Shown: positions 7,528 to 17,214, counted from the first letter of the stretch. The stretch: DNA of 64,000 nucleotides from Pseudomonas wenzhouensis (GCF_021029445.1 NZ_CP072610.1:1240001-1304000), one strand, 5' to 3'. Made by a program: numbers and translations. The notes: generated by a model from the letters alone, not told the origin.

Positions 7528-10443
7528 ATGCCGAGTTCTAGCCGCTACCCTCTGCGTCAGTGGATCTGGCGGGCGTTTGTGCAAAGTGCGCTCATACCGC
7601 TGATTCTGGTGGAGTCGGTGCTGATCGCGGTGTATCTGCTGAGCAATCAGGCGATTCGTGATGCGCAGATCGAACACTTGCAGGAAACGGCAGTCAAGGA
7701 TCTGGCCAGTGCCGCGCAACGTGAAGGACAGATCATCGATGGGCGCCTGCGCTCCATCGAGTCGCTGGTGCAGGTTTATCGTGAGGCCGCGTACGAGGCG
7801 TTGCTCGATACGCGCTTCCAGGCCGATGAGCTCGAGCATCAGCGCCACGCAGTCACGGACAGTGGCGTGTTCTATACCCGCAGCGATGACGGGCGCGCAG
7901 CATCCTTTTATGCCAACAGTACGCCGTTGGGGCAGCAGGATCACGCCAAGGCCATGCGGCTGTCGCAACTCGATCCGCTGATGCGTTCGATCCAGCAGGC
8001 CAACCCGTTGGTGGCGGCGCTGTATTTCAATACCTGGGACAGTTACAACCGTATCTATCCCTGGTTCGATACGCCCGCGCAGTATCCCCATGACATGGTG
8101 ATACCCGATTACAACTTCTATTACCTGGCCGACGCCAAGCACAACCCCGAACGTAAGGTGATGTGGACCGAGGTGTACCTCGACCCGGCTGGCCTTGGCT
8201 GGATGATGTCGGCCATCGCTCCGGTGTACCGCGGTGATTTTCTCGAGGGCGTGGTCGGCCTCGACGTGACCGTGGGCCAGCTGCTGGGCGAGATTGCCGA
8301 GCTCAACGTGCCATGGCAGGGCTACGCGATGCTGGTCAGCCAGGACCACGACATCATGGCGTTGCCCAAGGCGGGGGAGCAGGACTTCGGGCTGCGTGAG
8401 CTGACCCAGTACTCCTACGCAGAGGCTGTGCGTCGCGAGGTTCTCAAGCCGGAAGATTTCAACCTGGCCAAGCATCAGGACATGACCGTGTTGCTGCAGG
8501 CGATGAAGCAGGGCGATGGCGGCGTGCAGGAAGTGCAGCTCGGCGGGCGTAATCAATTGGTCGCCTGGAGTGAGATTCCGCAGACCGGCTGGCGTCTGCT
8601 GCTGGTGGTGGATGAAGAGCAGATCTTCCATGACACCAATCAGTTGGCCGAGCGCTACATGCAGATCGGTTACCTATTGATTGCCGGGCTGGCAGCGTTC
8701 TATCTGTTGTTCTTCGGCCTGATGTGGCTGCGCTCACGTAAGCTGAGCGAACAGCTGGCGCGCCCCATCGATGGCGTTGTCGATATGGCGACCAGCCTCG
8801 GCCAGGGCCGATATCTGCCTGCTGTTCCAGATAGTCATATCGCCGAGGTCAGCCGTCTGGCAGATGCCGTACAGCAGGCGGGCAAACAGCTGCAGGCCAG
8901 CGAACAGGAACGCCAGGAAACGCAGAGCATCCTGCAGCTGGTGCTGGAGAGCACCACTGAAAGCCTCTGGCAGATCGATACCCGTGATCTGACCATCGAT
9001 CTCAGCGAGCGCTTCGTGCGGCGGTTCGGGCTTGGGGCCAGGCACCTGACGTTGAGTGAGTTCAATCAGCGTGTGCATCCGGATGATGTGGAGCGTCTAC
9101 GCCACCTGCGCAAGTTGTTCGCTGACAGCAGAGAAGAGTTCTTCGATGCCGAATACCGCTATCTCGACTGTCATGGGCAATACCTGTGGCTGCTCAGCCG
9201 AGGCAAGGTGCTGACGCGCGATGAAAGTGGTTGGCCGCTGCGTATCGCTGGTACGCATGTCGATATCACCCGCCTCAAGCAGGTGCAGGAGGAATTGCGC
9301 CATGCCAGCCTGGAAGCACACGCCGCCAGTCAGGCCAAGAGTCGTTTCCTGTCGAGCATGAGCCATGAGCTGCGAACGCCGCTCAACGCCATCCACGGCT
9401 TCGCGCAGTTGATCGAGATGGAGGTACAGGACAAGCAGGACGCCAGGCTGGAGACCGATTACGCGCGCGAGATCGTCAGTGCCAGCCGCCATCTCACGTC
9501 GCTGGTCGATGACATCCTCGATCTGTCGAGCATCGAAAGCCGGCGTCAGCAGTTGCAGCTGCAACCCATCGAAATCGGCGCTCTGCTCAAGGGCTGTGCT
9601 GAGCTGGTACAGCCCGAAGTTCAGCAGAGGCACCTGCAATTGCAGGTGATGGAGGCCGCCGTGCCGCCCTTGTTCGTGCAGGGCGACCCACGTCGGGTGC
9701 GACAGATTCTGCTCAACCTGCTGTCCAATGCGATCAAGTACAACAGCCCGCGCGGGATGATTCGCATGGGCTACGAGGTGCGTGCCGACGGTGTGCGATT
9801 GTGGGTCGACGACACCGGGCCAGGGCTTTCCAGCGAGCAACAGGCGCAGCTGTTCCAGCCGTTTCAGCGCCTCGGCCGGGAGAGTTCGAACATTCCCGGC
9901 ACCGGTATCGGCCTGGTGCTGTGCCGCGAACTGGCCACGCTGATGAATGGCGAGATCGGCGTGCGCAGCGAGCCGGGTGTGGGCAGTCGCTTCTGGCTTG
10001 ACATACCCAGTGCAGCCAGCCCTGACGGACAGGCTGACGAGGCAGCCGAGGCACCGGCGCAGGCCGTGAAAAGTCTGGTACAGGTGCTGTGCGTGGAGGA
10101 TCACCCGGCCTGTATGAAGATTCTCCAGGCATCCTTGCGAGAGTTTGCCGAGGTCAGGGGAGTGGGTTCCTGCCAGCGGGCACTGGCCGAATTGCAGGAC
10201 AGTGAGCCGGCGCTGGTGTTGCTGGATATCGACCTGCCCGACGGCAACGGCCTGGATATTCTCGATGCGATGCGCGCAGAGCCACGTTTGCGTGATGTGC
10301 CGGTGATGGTGATCAGCGCAGTGGCCGATGATCGGTTGTTCGAAGACGCCAGGTCACGCGGCGCATCGGCTTGCCTGAGCAAGCCGGTGGATCTGCAAGA
10401 GGTGCGTCAGGTCGCGCTGGGCTTGCTGTACAGCGGCTATTGA
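7528..10443 (+). CDS. Hybrid sensor histidine kinase (Cache-HAMP-PAS-HisKA-HATPase-REC)
   Basis: This inner-membrane kinase of about 971 residues has a transmembrane helix at about 16-38, a periplasmic double-Cache sensor to about residue 360, a second helix near 375-395, a HAMP-like linker, and a PAS domain with PAC-like end (about 460-580). The phospho-histidine is H613 (SSMSHELRTPLN). An HATPase follows with NLLSNAIKYN and GTGIGLVL, and an intact receiver with D900 (LLDIDLPDGNG) and SKPVD. The frame is open upstream into the tmRNA gene, but the ATG at 7528 with GGAAGGAG in front is the evident start. No output partner is adjacent. Its sensor region closely resembles that of the kinase at 24148-26637, including the YNFYYLAD segment, so the two probably sense related ligands. 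Confidence 0.92.
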   Translation: MPSSSRYPLRQWIWRAFVQSALIPLILVESVLIAVYLLSNQAIRDAQIEHLQETAVKDLASAAQREGQIIDGRLRSIESLVQVYREAAYEALLDTRFQADELEHQRHAVTDSGVFYTRSDDGRAASFYANSTPLGQQDHAKAMRLSQLDPLMRSIQQANPLVAALYFNTWDSYNRIYPWFDTPAQYPHDMVIPDYNFYYLADAKHNPERKVMWTEVYLDPAGLGWMMSAIAPVYRGDFLEGVVGLDVTVGQLLGEIAELNVPWQGYAMLVSQDHDIMALPKAGEQDFGLRELTQYSYAEAVRREVLKPEDFNLAKHQDMTVLLQAMKQGDGGVQEVQLGGRNQLVAWSEIPQTGWRLLLVVDEEQIFHDTNQLAERYMQIGYLLIAGLAAFYLLFFGLMWLRSRKLSEQLARPIDGVVDMATSLGQGRYLPAVPDSHIAEVSRLADAVQQAGKQLQASEQERQETQSILQLVLESTTESLWQIDTRDLTIDLSERFVRRFGLGARHLTLSEFNQRVHPDDVERLRHLRKLFADSREEFFDAEYRYLDCHGQYLWLLSRGKVLTRDESGWPLRIAGTHVDITRLKQVQEELRHASLEAHAASQAKSRFLSSMSHELRTPLNAIHGFAQLIEMEVQDKQDARLETDYAREIVSASRHLTSLVDDILDLSSIESRRQQLQLQPIEIGALLKGCAELVQPEVQQRHLQLQVMEAAVPPLFVQGDPRRVRQILLNLLSNAIKYNSPRGMIRMGYEVRADGVRLWVDDTGPGLSSEQQAQLFQPFQRLGRESSNIPGTGIGLVLCRELATLMNGEIGVRSEPGVGSRFWLDIPSAASPDGQADEAAEAPAQAVKSLVQVLCVEDHPACMKILQASLREFAEVRGVGSCQRALAELQDSEPALVLLDIDLPDGNGLDILDAMRAEPRLRDVPVMVISAVADDRLFEDARSRGASACLSKPVDLQEVRQVALGLLYSGY

Positions 10444-10459
10444 GCAAGCCCGGCGTGCG

Positions 10460-10705
10460 TCATTCGCTGGCGGCCAGCAGATCGAGCGCTTCGCTGAGCA
10501 CCTTGACCGACTCGGCATGATCGCCGGCCTTGTGCAGGGCTTCGCCTTCAGCGCGCAACTCCTGCACCTTGGCCAGCACCTCGGGGTCGGAGGGTGGGTC
10601 GCTTTGCAGCAGTGCGTCGATCTTGGCCATGTCCTGCGGGCAGTGCATGGCCCAGAGCGGCAGACTGATCAGGGCAGCAGCGAGAAACAAGAGTGTGCGA
10701 CGCAT
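10460..10705 (-). CDS. Small exported protein of unknown function
   Basis: The product is 81 residues with a clear Sec signal peptide (MRRTLLFLAAALISLPLWA), giving a mature helical protein of about 60 residues rich in Glu, Ala and Leu with one cysteine. The ATG at 10705 has GGAG about 10 bp upstream. It lies 65 bp downstream of the DUF4105 gene on the same strand and is probably co-transcribed with it. I recognise no family. Confidence 0.7.
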   Translation of the reverse strand: MRRTLLFLAAALISLPLWAMHCPQDMAKIDALLQSDPPSDPEVLAKVQELRAEGEALHKAGDHAESVKVLSEALDLLAASE

Positions 10706-10770
10706 GGTGACTCTCCTGAAACGGGCTATGGGAATTTCAGTATAGAAGCCTGCAATCCGCTCGCTGCCAT

Positions 10771-12624
10771 TTAATAGTGATACCAGCGCAGCTCCAGTTT
10801 CACCTCGTTGACGGGGGTGGCCAGTTGGCTGAACTCGCGCTGGGCGCTCAGGCGCAGGCCCAGGTTGCGCGAGACTTCCCATTGCTGGTTGAGCGACAGG
10901 CGCCGGCGTACCTCGCCGTTATGGAAGTAATCGCCAGCCGCTTCCAGGCTCAGGTTGCCCAGCGGGTTGCGCCACAGCAGGCCGCTATTGAATCCGAGTG
11001 CCGGAGAGACGACGGCGGCAAAGTCCTCGTTGTATTCCAGGCGTGCAGTGCCGAGGGCGAAGCCGAGCAGATCGTCGCGCCACTGCCAGGTTGCACCGGC
11101 GCCGCCGCTGATATGGCCGACCAGCGGGCTATCGCCATCTTCGCCGAGTACCCGCTCCAGGCCGCCGCCAACCTGCCAGGACAGCGGCTGCAGCAGGGCA
11201 TTGCGCGGTGTCAGTGAGCGGATGTTGGCCAGATCCAGGCGTTGCAGCTGCCAGTGGTTGTTTTCGTATTGGCGCAGCTTGAGCTGGAATATCTCGATCT
11301 GCGCGCCGAGCGGGAAGCCGTCGAGGTTGTCGTTGAGGTCGTGATAGGCCATGCGCAGGCCGTACTCGGCGAAGGCGCGATCATCACGGCTGCCGCCGGC
11401 CAGTTGCCAGGTGCGCGACTCATGGCCCTCCTCGGGCAGCGGTGGGCGTTCGACCTGCAAAGGCGGTGGCGGATTGCGGTTGATCGCACCGAGCAACTGG
11501 AAGCTGCGCTGAGCGTTGCTGCTGCGTTCTTCATCGTTGGCGTGGTAACGCACCAGACGGAAGGCGGCGTCTTGGATCAGCGCGCGACGCTCTGCCGGCA
11601 GGGCGAGAAAGTCGGCATCGTCCAGTTGTGCTGGGTTTTCATTCAGGCGCAGCACCCAGGCTTGTTCGTCGCTATCGAGCGGTTCGGCGCGTGCCAGCAA
11701 CTCGCGCTCACGCGACGGGCGATAGTCGATGCGTTCGATCAGCCCGGCATCCTTGACCGCGCGCACGGTATCGGTGGGGATGGCGGTGAGCGGGAAATGT
11801 TCGGTCAGCTCGATACCGGGGCGGGCGATTTCCAGCAGCTCCAGCAGGCGGTAGGAGCAGTTCTCGTCGAAGAAGAAGTAGTCGAAGCGGATCTGCTTGA
11901 GCTCCCAGACGTGCTCGACCATGCGCGCGGTTTCTTCCGGTGTGAGGTTCAGCCGGTATTCCCACAGGTCGCGGTTTTCCAGACGGTTGTACTCGCTGAG
12001 CTTCTCGCGGTAGGGCACCAGGGCGAACAGGCCGGGATAGCCGCCCATCAGGCCGCGCCAGGCATACAGGATGCTGTTGTCGTCACCTTCGATGAAGGCG
12101 CCGAAATTCAGCGCGTAACTCAGCAGCGCGGTGTTGTGGCTGTCGATATCCGGCTGGTCGATGCGCAGCAGGGTATGGCCGAACATCGACGAGGGGCTGT
12201 TCAGGTAGGCGGCCGGGAACACCAGCACCGTGCTGTGCGGATTGACATCGGCGAACCAGTTCCGATAGTCGGCGCAGTCGGGGCTGGGCAGGTCATCGAG
12301 CTGCAACTGGGCCTTGAGCCAACGGGTACGCGCCGGGTAGATGCACTGCGGGTGGCGGTCGCCCAGCTCGGCAGGTTGATACAGCGCCGTAAGGGTCGCC
12401 TGCAGTTCGGCAGCCGGGTTGCTGGCTCCTTCTTCGGCGAGGAAGAAGTCATCGTCGTCGACATAGCTGCGCCAACCGCCGAGCTTGCCGGTTTCGTAGT
12501 GGCCGAGGGCGATCCAGTAGGGGTCGCTGGCCAGCTGTTCGGGTGTGGCGGCATGCAGCGGCAGGCTCAGGCTTAGGGCGATGGCGGCGAATGTCCGTTT
12601 CAAGGTCGCTGTTCTTCTGATCAT
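10771..12624 (-). CDS. DUF4105 (Lnb N-terminal periplasmic domain) exported protein
   Basis: This protein of 617 residues has a signal peptide ending near LPLHA. The N-terminal half is the DUF4105/Lnb periplasmic domain, with the conserved HPQCIYPARTRWL, SPSSMFGHTLLRID and FDENCSYRLLELL segments; the cysteine and histidine of this papain-like fold are present. The C-terminal third alternates short hydrophobic strands and resembles a beta-rich outer-membrane-associated domain. In Gram-positives, Lnb performs lipoprotein N-terminal acyl transfer using the same domain; in Pseudomonas the role is not established. It stands at the head of a small unit with the exported protein behind it. Confidence 0.85.
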   Translation of the reverse strand: MIRRTATLKRTFAAIALSLSLPLHAATPEQLASDPYWIALGHYETGKLGGWRSYVDDDDFFLAEEGASNPAAELQATLTALYQPAELGDRHPQCIYPARTRWLKAQLQLDDLPSPDCADYRNWFADVNPHSTVLVFPAAYLNSPSSMFGHTLLRIDQPDIDSHNTALLSYALNFGAFIEGDDNSILYAWRGLMGGYPGLFALVPYREKLSEYNRLENRDLWEYRLNLTPEETARMVEHVWELKQIRFDYFFFDENCSYRLLELLEIARPGIELTEHFPLTAIPTDTVRAVKDAGLIERIDYRPSRERELLARAEPLDSDEQAWVLRLNENPAQLDDADFLALPAERRALIQDAAFRLVRYHANDEERSSNAQRSFQLLGAINRNPPPPLQVERPPLPEEGHESRTWQLAGGSRDDRAFAEYGLRMAYHDLNDNLDGFPLGAQIEIFQLKLRQYENNHWQLQRLDLANIRSLTPRNALLQPLSWQVGGGLERVLGEDGDSPLVGHISGGAGATWQWRDDLLGFALGTARLEYNEDFAAVVSPALGFNSGLLWRNPLGNLSLEAAGDYFHNGEVRRRLSLNQQWEVSRNLGLRLSAQREFSQLATPVNEVKLELRWYHY

Positions 12625-12768
12625 GGCGATGGTCGAGCTTTGGTCACGCGGCCGACTGCTGTCAAGGCAGTCGACGTCGGCATTTCGCGCAAGTGCTGAC
12701 CGGCGTCAGTCATTGGCGTTGCGTGGTGCATCACACTGAGGCTTCTTTCATACGCGAGGAAATTGCTC

Positions 12769-13113
12769 ATGGCTCACCGTGATGTGCTGGATGCGCTGCT
12801 GCATGATTACACGACCCGTGCCGAGGCGATTCGGCGCGATCTGGCGCGCAGCCACTCGGCGGATTTCGCCGAACAGGCGCAGCAGCGGCAGAACGATGAG
12901 GTGCTCGAAGCCCTGCTGGCCGAGGCCGAGCAGGGATTGCTGCTGGTGCACCAGGCGCAGCTGCGCTTGGCTGAGGGGCGTTATGGCGAGTGCCTATGCT
13001 GCGGCGAAGCAATCGAGGCGGCGCGTCTGGCCGCGCTGCCGGTGGCCGAATACTGCCTGCGTTGTGCCGAGGATAGGGAGGGTCACAGCAACCAGGCGGC
13101 CAGGCTGAAGTAG
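12769..13113 (+). CDS. TraR/DksA-family zinc-finger protein
   Basis: This small protein (114 residues) has an N-terminal coiled coil (about 1-75) and a C-terminal C4 zinc finger (CLCCGEAIEAARLAALPVAEYCLRCAE). This is the DksA/TraR architecture; such proteins enter the RNA polymerase secondary channel and modulate initiation. It is shorter than true DksA (about 150). I chose the ATG at 12769 because GAGGA lies 8 bp upstream; a start 6 bp earlier is less likely. Its last 31 bp overlap the end of the convergent MgtE-type gene. From memory the P. aeruginosa equivalent is PA4577, followed as here by a Lon-like protease gene. Confidence 0.88.
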   Translation: MAHRDVLDALLHDYTTRAEAIRRDLARSHSADFAEQAQQRQNDEVLEALLAEAEQGLLLVHQAQLRLAEGRYGECLCCGEAIEAARLAALPVAEYCLRCAEDREGHSNQAARLK

Positions 13114-14063
13114 AACAGCAAGGTGCACAGGTCGGTCACTGCCAGGGTCACCGGCCCGGCAGCGATTTTCGGGTCGAGCCTCAGGGCGTGCAGCAGCGTG
13201 GGTACGCTGAGGCCGAGCAGGCAGGCGGCGCAGAGCGACAGTAGGATGCTGCAGCCGATGATCAGTCCGGTCCAGGCCTCGCCGCGCCAGAGCCAGACGA
13301 TCATCGCCACCAGACTGCCGCAGGTGCTGCCGAGCAGCAGGGCGGTCGGCAGTTCATGACGCAGGCTGCGCAGGTACCAGCTCAGATTGGGGCGGACGCT
13401 GCGCAGCGCCTGGATGGTCACCGACATCGACTGCATGCTCACGCTCTCGCCCAGGCCCAGCACCAGGGTAAGGAAGAAAGCGAGGACGATGCTCTTGGCC
13501 AGGGTCAGTTCGTAGAGGCTGGCCAGCAGGGCGCAAAGGGTGCCGCTGGCGATGGTCGCCAATAGCCAGGGCACGCGCAGGCGAAAGGCCCATAGCGGCG
13601 AGGCGTTGCCAACCTGGGTAACGTGAAAACCAAGGGTTTCGAACAGTGCATCGGCCTGATTGCGCTGGCGCAGATCCGGGTTTTCCTCATTGAGCAGGGC
13701 GATATCCACCAGGCCGCACAGGCGCTGTTGCTCGTCCACCACCGGCAGTGCCAGGAAACGATGCCGAATCAGCAATTGGCAGGCATCGAGAATGGTGGCG
13801 TGATCGGGCAATGCGATGACGGTGCTGTCCATCAGCTCGCTCAGCCGGGCATCCAGTGGTGCGGTAAGCAGACGGCGGCTGGGCAGTACGCCGATCAGGC
13901 GGCGCTGATCATCGATTACATAGAAATAGATGATGCGCTCGCCCAGGCCCTGGGTGCGGATGTCTTGCAGCGCCTCGCGCACGCTGAGTCGGTGATTGAG
14001 CGCGGCATAGTCCTGGCGGGCGGCATGCAGAACGGGAAGGTGCAGGTGATGGGCACTGGACAT
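13083..14063 (-). CDS. MgtE-family divalent cation transporter (CBS pair plus membrane domain)
   Basis: The 326-residue protein has two CBS domains (about 20-130) and a five-helix MgtE membrane domain (about 160-326), including GESVSMQSMSVTIQAL and the final helix pair with D-C-T. It lacks the N-terminal superhelical MgtE_N domain and is therefore shorter than classical MgtE (about 450-480 residues). It likely gates Mg2+ or Co2+ uptake through nucleotide or Mg2+ sensing by the CBS pair. The gene converges on the zinc-finger gene with a 31-bp overlap. Confidence 0.88.
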   Translation of the reverse strand: MSSAHHLHLPVLHAARQDYAALNHRLSVREALQDIRTQGLGERIIYFYVIDDQRRLIGVLPSRRLLTAPLDARLSELMDSTVIALPDHATILDACQLLIRHRFLALPVVDEQQRLCGLVDIALLNEENPDLRQRNQADALFETLGFHVTQVGNASPLWAFRLRVPWLLATIASGTLCALLASLYELTLAKSIVLAFFLTLVLGLGESVSMQSMSVTIQALRSVRPNLSWYLRSLRHELPTALLLGSTCGSLVAMIVWLWRGEAWTGLIIGCSILLSLCAACLLGLSVPTLLHALRLDPKIAAGPVTLAVTDLCTLLFYFSLAAWLL

Positions 14064-14212
14064 GGTGGTTTTCGCGCAAGGAGGGTGACGGGTAGCTTAT
14101 CCGTGCTCGGATTTTTCATCCTGAGCTGAATCAAACCTTGATCCCTTTCGCGCCACAGGCCCAGAATCACCCCATGTTTTGCGGAATTTCCGCCCGCTAT
14201 AAAGGATTGCCA

Positions 14213-16696
14213 ATGTCCAAGCTTAGCCTCGATGCTTTGCGCCTTGCCCCCGAATCGCTGACCCGCCCCTTCGCCCCCGAGCAGTTCAACTTCAGCAGCA
14301 CCGATGATCTCGAACCCTTCCGTGGTGTTCTCGGCCAGTCGCGCGCGGTCGAGGCGCTGCAGTTCGGTGTGGCCATGCCGCGCCCCGGTTATAACGTGTT
14401 CGTCATGGGGGAGCCTGGCACCGGGCGTTTCTCTTTCGTGCAGCGCTACCTCAAGGCCGAGGCCAAGCGCATGGCGACACCGGCTGACCGGGTTTACGTC
14501 AACCACTTCGACGAGCCGCGCGAGCCGCGTGCGCTGGAGCTGCCGGCGGGTACCGCGAGTGCGTTCATCGCCGACATCAATCAGTTGATCGACAACCTGC
14601 TGGCCACCTTCCCGGCGGTGTTCGAGACACCGACCTACCAGCAGAAGAAGAGTGCGATCGACCGCACCTTCAACAAGCGTTACGACCAGGCGCTGGATGT
14701 GATCGAGAAACTGTCGCTGGAGAAGGGCGTGGCCCTGTACCGCGACAGCACCAATATCGCCTTCACCCCGATGGCCGACGGCAAGGCACTGGATGAAGCC
14801 GAGTTTGCGCAACTGCCCGACGCCGAGCGCGAGCGCTTCCACGCCGATATTGCCGTGCTCGAAGAGCGCCTCAACGAGGAGCTGGCCAGCCTGCCGCAGT
14901 GGAAGCGCGAGTCGAGCAATCTGCTGCGTCAGCTCAATGAGGAGACCATCACCGTGGCCCTGCAGCCGCTGCTGGCGCCGCTGTCGGAGAAGTATGCCGA
15001 GAACGCGGGTGTCTGCGCTTATCTGCAGGCCATGCAGGTCAACCTGCTGAAAACCGCTGTCGAGCAACTGGTGGATGTCGACAAGGCCGACCCGCAACTG
15101 CGCAAGCTGCTCGAAGAGCAGTACTGCCCCAGCCTGGTGGTCGGGCATCACGCCAACGGCGGCGCGCCGGTGGTGTTCGAATCGCATCCGACCTACGACA
15201 ACCTGTTCGGCCGTATCGAATACAGCTCGGATCAGGGTGCGCTCTATACCAGCTACCGCCAGTTGCGTCCGGGGGCACTGCACCGCGCCAACGGCGGCTA
15301 TCTGGTGGTCGAGGCGGAAAAATTGCTCAGCGAGCCCTTCGTCTGGGAAGCGCTCAAGCGCGCGCTGCATTCGCGCCAGTTGAAGATGGAGTCGCCGTTG
15401 GGCGATCTCGGGCGTATTGCTACCGTGACGCTCAACCCGCAGGTTATCCCGCTGCAGCTGAAGGTCATCATCATCGGTTCTCGTCAGCTGTATTACGCAC
15501 TGCAGGATGCCGACCCGGACTTCCAGGAGATGTTCCGCGTCCTGGTGGACTTCGACGAGGACATCCCGCTCGCCGACGACAGCCTGGAGCAGTTCGCCCA
15601 GTTGATGAAGACGCGCACCTCGGAAGAGGGCATGGCGCCGCTGACCGGTGCCGCCGTGGCGCGTCTGGCCACCTACAGCGCACGCCTGGCCGAACACCAG
15701 GGACGTCTGTCGGCACGCATCGGCGACCTGTTCCAGCTGGTCAGCGAAGCCGATTTCATCCGTCAACTGGCTGGCGAGACGCTTACCGATGTCGGTCATA
15801 TCGAGCGTGCGCTGAAGGCCAAGGCCACCCGCACCGGGCGCGTCTCGGCGCGGATCATCGATGACATGCTGGCCGGCATCATTCTTATCGACACCTGCGG
15901 GGCGGCGGTGGGCAAGTGCAACGGCCTGACCGTGCTGGAAGTGGGCGACTCGGCCTTCGGCGTGCCGGCGCGGATTTCCGCCACCGTCTATCCGGGCGGC
16001 AGTGGCATCGTCGACATCGAGCGCGAAGTCAGCCTTGGTCAGCCGATTCACTCCAAGGGCGTGATGATCCTCACCGGCTTCCTCGGTAGCCGTTACGCGC
16101 AGGAATTTCCGCTGGAGATTTCCGCCAGCATCGCCCTGGAGCAATCCTACGGTTATGTCGATGGCGACAGCGCCTCGCTCGGCGAGGTATGTACGCTGAT
16201 TTCGGCACTCTCGCGCACGCCACTCAAACAATGTTTCGCCATCACCGGCTCGATCAACCAGTTCGGCGAGGTGCAGGCGGTCGGTGGCGTCAACGAGAAG
16301 ATCGAGGGCTTCTTCCGCCTGTGCGAAGCACGCGGCCTGACCGGTGAGCAGGGGGTGATCATCCCGCATTCCAACGTCGCCAACCTGATGCTCGATGACC
16401 GTGTGCTGCAGGCCGTGCGAGACGGTCAATTCAACGTCTACGCCGTGCGCCATGTCGACGAGGCACTGAGCCTGCTGGTTGGCGAGCCGGCCGGGCACCC
16501 GGACGAAAAAGGGCGCTTCCCCAAAGGCAGCGTCAACGCCCGGGTAGTCGAGCGCCTGCGTGATATCGCCGAAATCGGCCTGGAAGAGGACGCCAAGCCC
16601 GCCGAGGAGCCGGCACAAGCCGCCGCCGAGCCGGCAGCCGCCAAGCCGGCCAAGGCGCCGCGGCGCAAGAAGGGCGAGGCTGACGCCGCGAGTTGA
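14213..16696 (+). CDS. LonB-like ATP-dependent protease (AAA_32 / Lon_C)
   Basis: The 827-residue product has an AAA_32-type ATPase region with a Walker A-like GEPGTGRFSF near residue 65 and a long helical insert. A C-terminal Lon protease domain follows, with catalytic S653 (DGDSASL) and K696 (GGVNEKIEGF). These are 43 residues apart, exactly as in Lon. The Walker A lysine is arginine here. The ATG at 14213 follows AAAGGA; a longer frame upstream has no ribosome site. The C-terminus is an Ala/Pro/Lys-rich tail. It degrades unfolded or specific substrates in the cytoplasm; targets are unknown. From memory it corresponds to PA4576 and is distinct from AsrA at 48350-50746. Confidence 0.9.
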   Translation: MSKLSLDALRLAPESLTRPFAPEQFNFSSTDDLEPFRGVLGQSRAVEALQFGVAMPRPGYNVFVMGEPGTGRFSFVQRYLKAEAKRMATPADRVYVNHFDEPREPRALELPAGTASAFIADINQLIDNLLATFPAVFETPTYQQKKSAIDRTFNKRYDQALDVIEKLSLEKGVALYRDSTNIAFTPMADGKALDEAEFAQLPDAERERFHADIAVLEERLNEELASLPQWKRESSNLLRQLNEETITVALQPLLAPLSEKYAENAGVCAYLQAMQVNLLKTAVEQLVDVDKADPQLRKLLEEQYCPSLVVGHHANGGAPVVFESHPTYDNLFGRIEYSSDQGALYTSYRQLRPGALHRANGGYLVVEAEKLLSEPFVWEALKRALHSRQLKMESPLGDLGRIATVTLNPQVIPLQLKVIIIGSRQLYYALQDADPDFQEMFRVLVDFDEDIPLADDSLEQFAQLMKTRTSEEGMAPLTGAAVARLATYSARLAEHQGRLSARIGDLFQLVSEADFIRQLAGETLTDVGHIERALKAKATRTGRVSARIIDDMLAGIILIDTCGAAVGKCNGLTVLEVGDSAFGVPARISATVYPGGSGIVDIEREVSLGQPIHSKGVMILTGFLGSRYAQEFPLEISASIALEQSYGYVDGDSASLGEVCTLISALSRTPLKQCFAITGSINQFGEVQAVGGVNEKIEGFFRLCEARGLTGEQGVIIPHSNVANLMLDDRVLQAVRDGQFNVYAVRHVDEALSLLVGEPAGHPDEKGRFPKGSVNARVVERLRDIAEIGLEEDAKPAEEPAQAAAEPAAAKPAKAPRRKKGEADAAS

Positions 16697-16768
16697 TCAG
16701 ATCTTGCACGATTGTTCCGTATCGTTCGGGGCAGGCGCGCAACGCTCATTACTCACGCCTCATGCACA

Positions 16769-16797
16769 GAGTTATCCACAGAATGCGTGGATAACTC
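16769..16797. promoter_or_regulatory. Inverted pair of DnaA boxes
   Basis: A perfect DnaA box TTATCCACA (16772-16780) and an inverted near-perfect box (TTATCCACG on the minus strand, 16786-16794) form an 11-bp perfect inverted repeat with a 7-bp centre. It lies in the 164-bp gap before the next gene. With the box at 17282 it makes three boxes within about 520 bp. It could titrate DnaA or place the neighbouring gene under DnaA control. Confidence 0.6.
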
Positions 16798-16860
16798 CGG
16801 CTTCCCAGTGTCGGCGTTCGGGGTGTAGGCTGGGGGCTGGATTTAGCGAGGGTCGTCGCC

Positions 16861-17214
16861 ATGTCGCGCAGCCTCTGCCTTACCCGTCAATGCCTGGGCC
16901 TGGTCACGCGCATCGAGTGTGTGATCAAGCCGCTTGCCGGAGACAATGGACGTTGGACACTGCTCTGCGCAGCCGGCATGTCAGGTGCGCAGCCCTCTGC
17001 CATCAAGGCGCAAGGCCCATTCTACGGGCCTTGCGGCGCTGAGCAAGCGCTGGCGGCGATCGCCGATAGCCTGGCCTCGCAAGGTTACGTCGCCTGCGCT
17101 GAACCGCCGATCTGGCACCTGCATCTGCTGGCTGAACTGCGTCGGGTCAATGGTCAACGGCCAAGCGCCGGCGGATCATTGCAGCGTCGTCCGGAAACTG
17201 ACGGGCAGAACTGA
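16861..17214 (+). CDS. Conserved hypothetical protein
   Basis: This is a 117-residue soluble protein with several cysteines and no recognised domain (start MSRSLCLTRQCLGLVTR). Its position, between the Lon-like protease and the YqhA-family gene, matches a short hypothetical gene at the same place in P. aeruginosa (PA4575 by memory), which supports it being real. The region just before the ATG has a modest GAGGG. The coding frame has the third-position GC bias of the neighbours. DnaA boxes lie on both sides. Confidence 0.6.
   Translation: MSRSLCLTRQCLGLVTRIECVIKPLAGDNGRWTLLCAAGMSGAQPSAIKAQGPFYGPCGAEQALAAIADSLASQGYVACAEPPIWHLHLLAELRRVNGQRPSAGGSLQRRPETDGQN

Noticed and set aside
13916..16618. 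A 900-codon open frame on the minus strand opposite the Lon-like protease
   Set aside because: It has the repetitive Leu/Gln/His/Arg-rich composition of an antisense frame in high-GC DNA, no domain resemblance, and the opposite strand encodes a clear protease.
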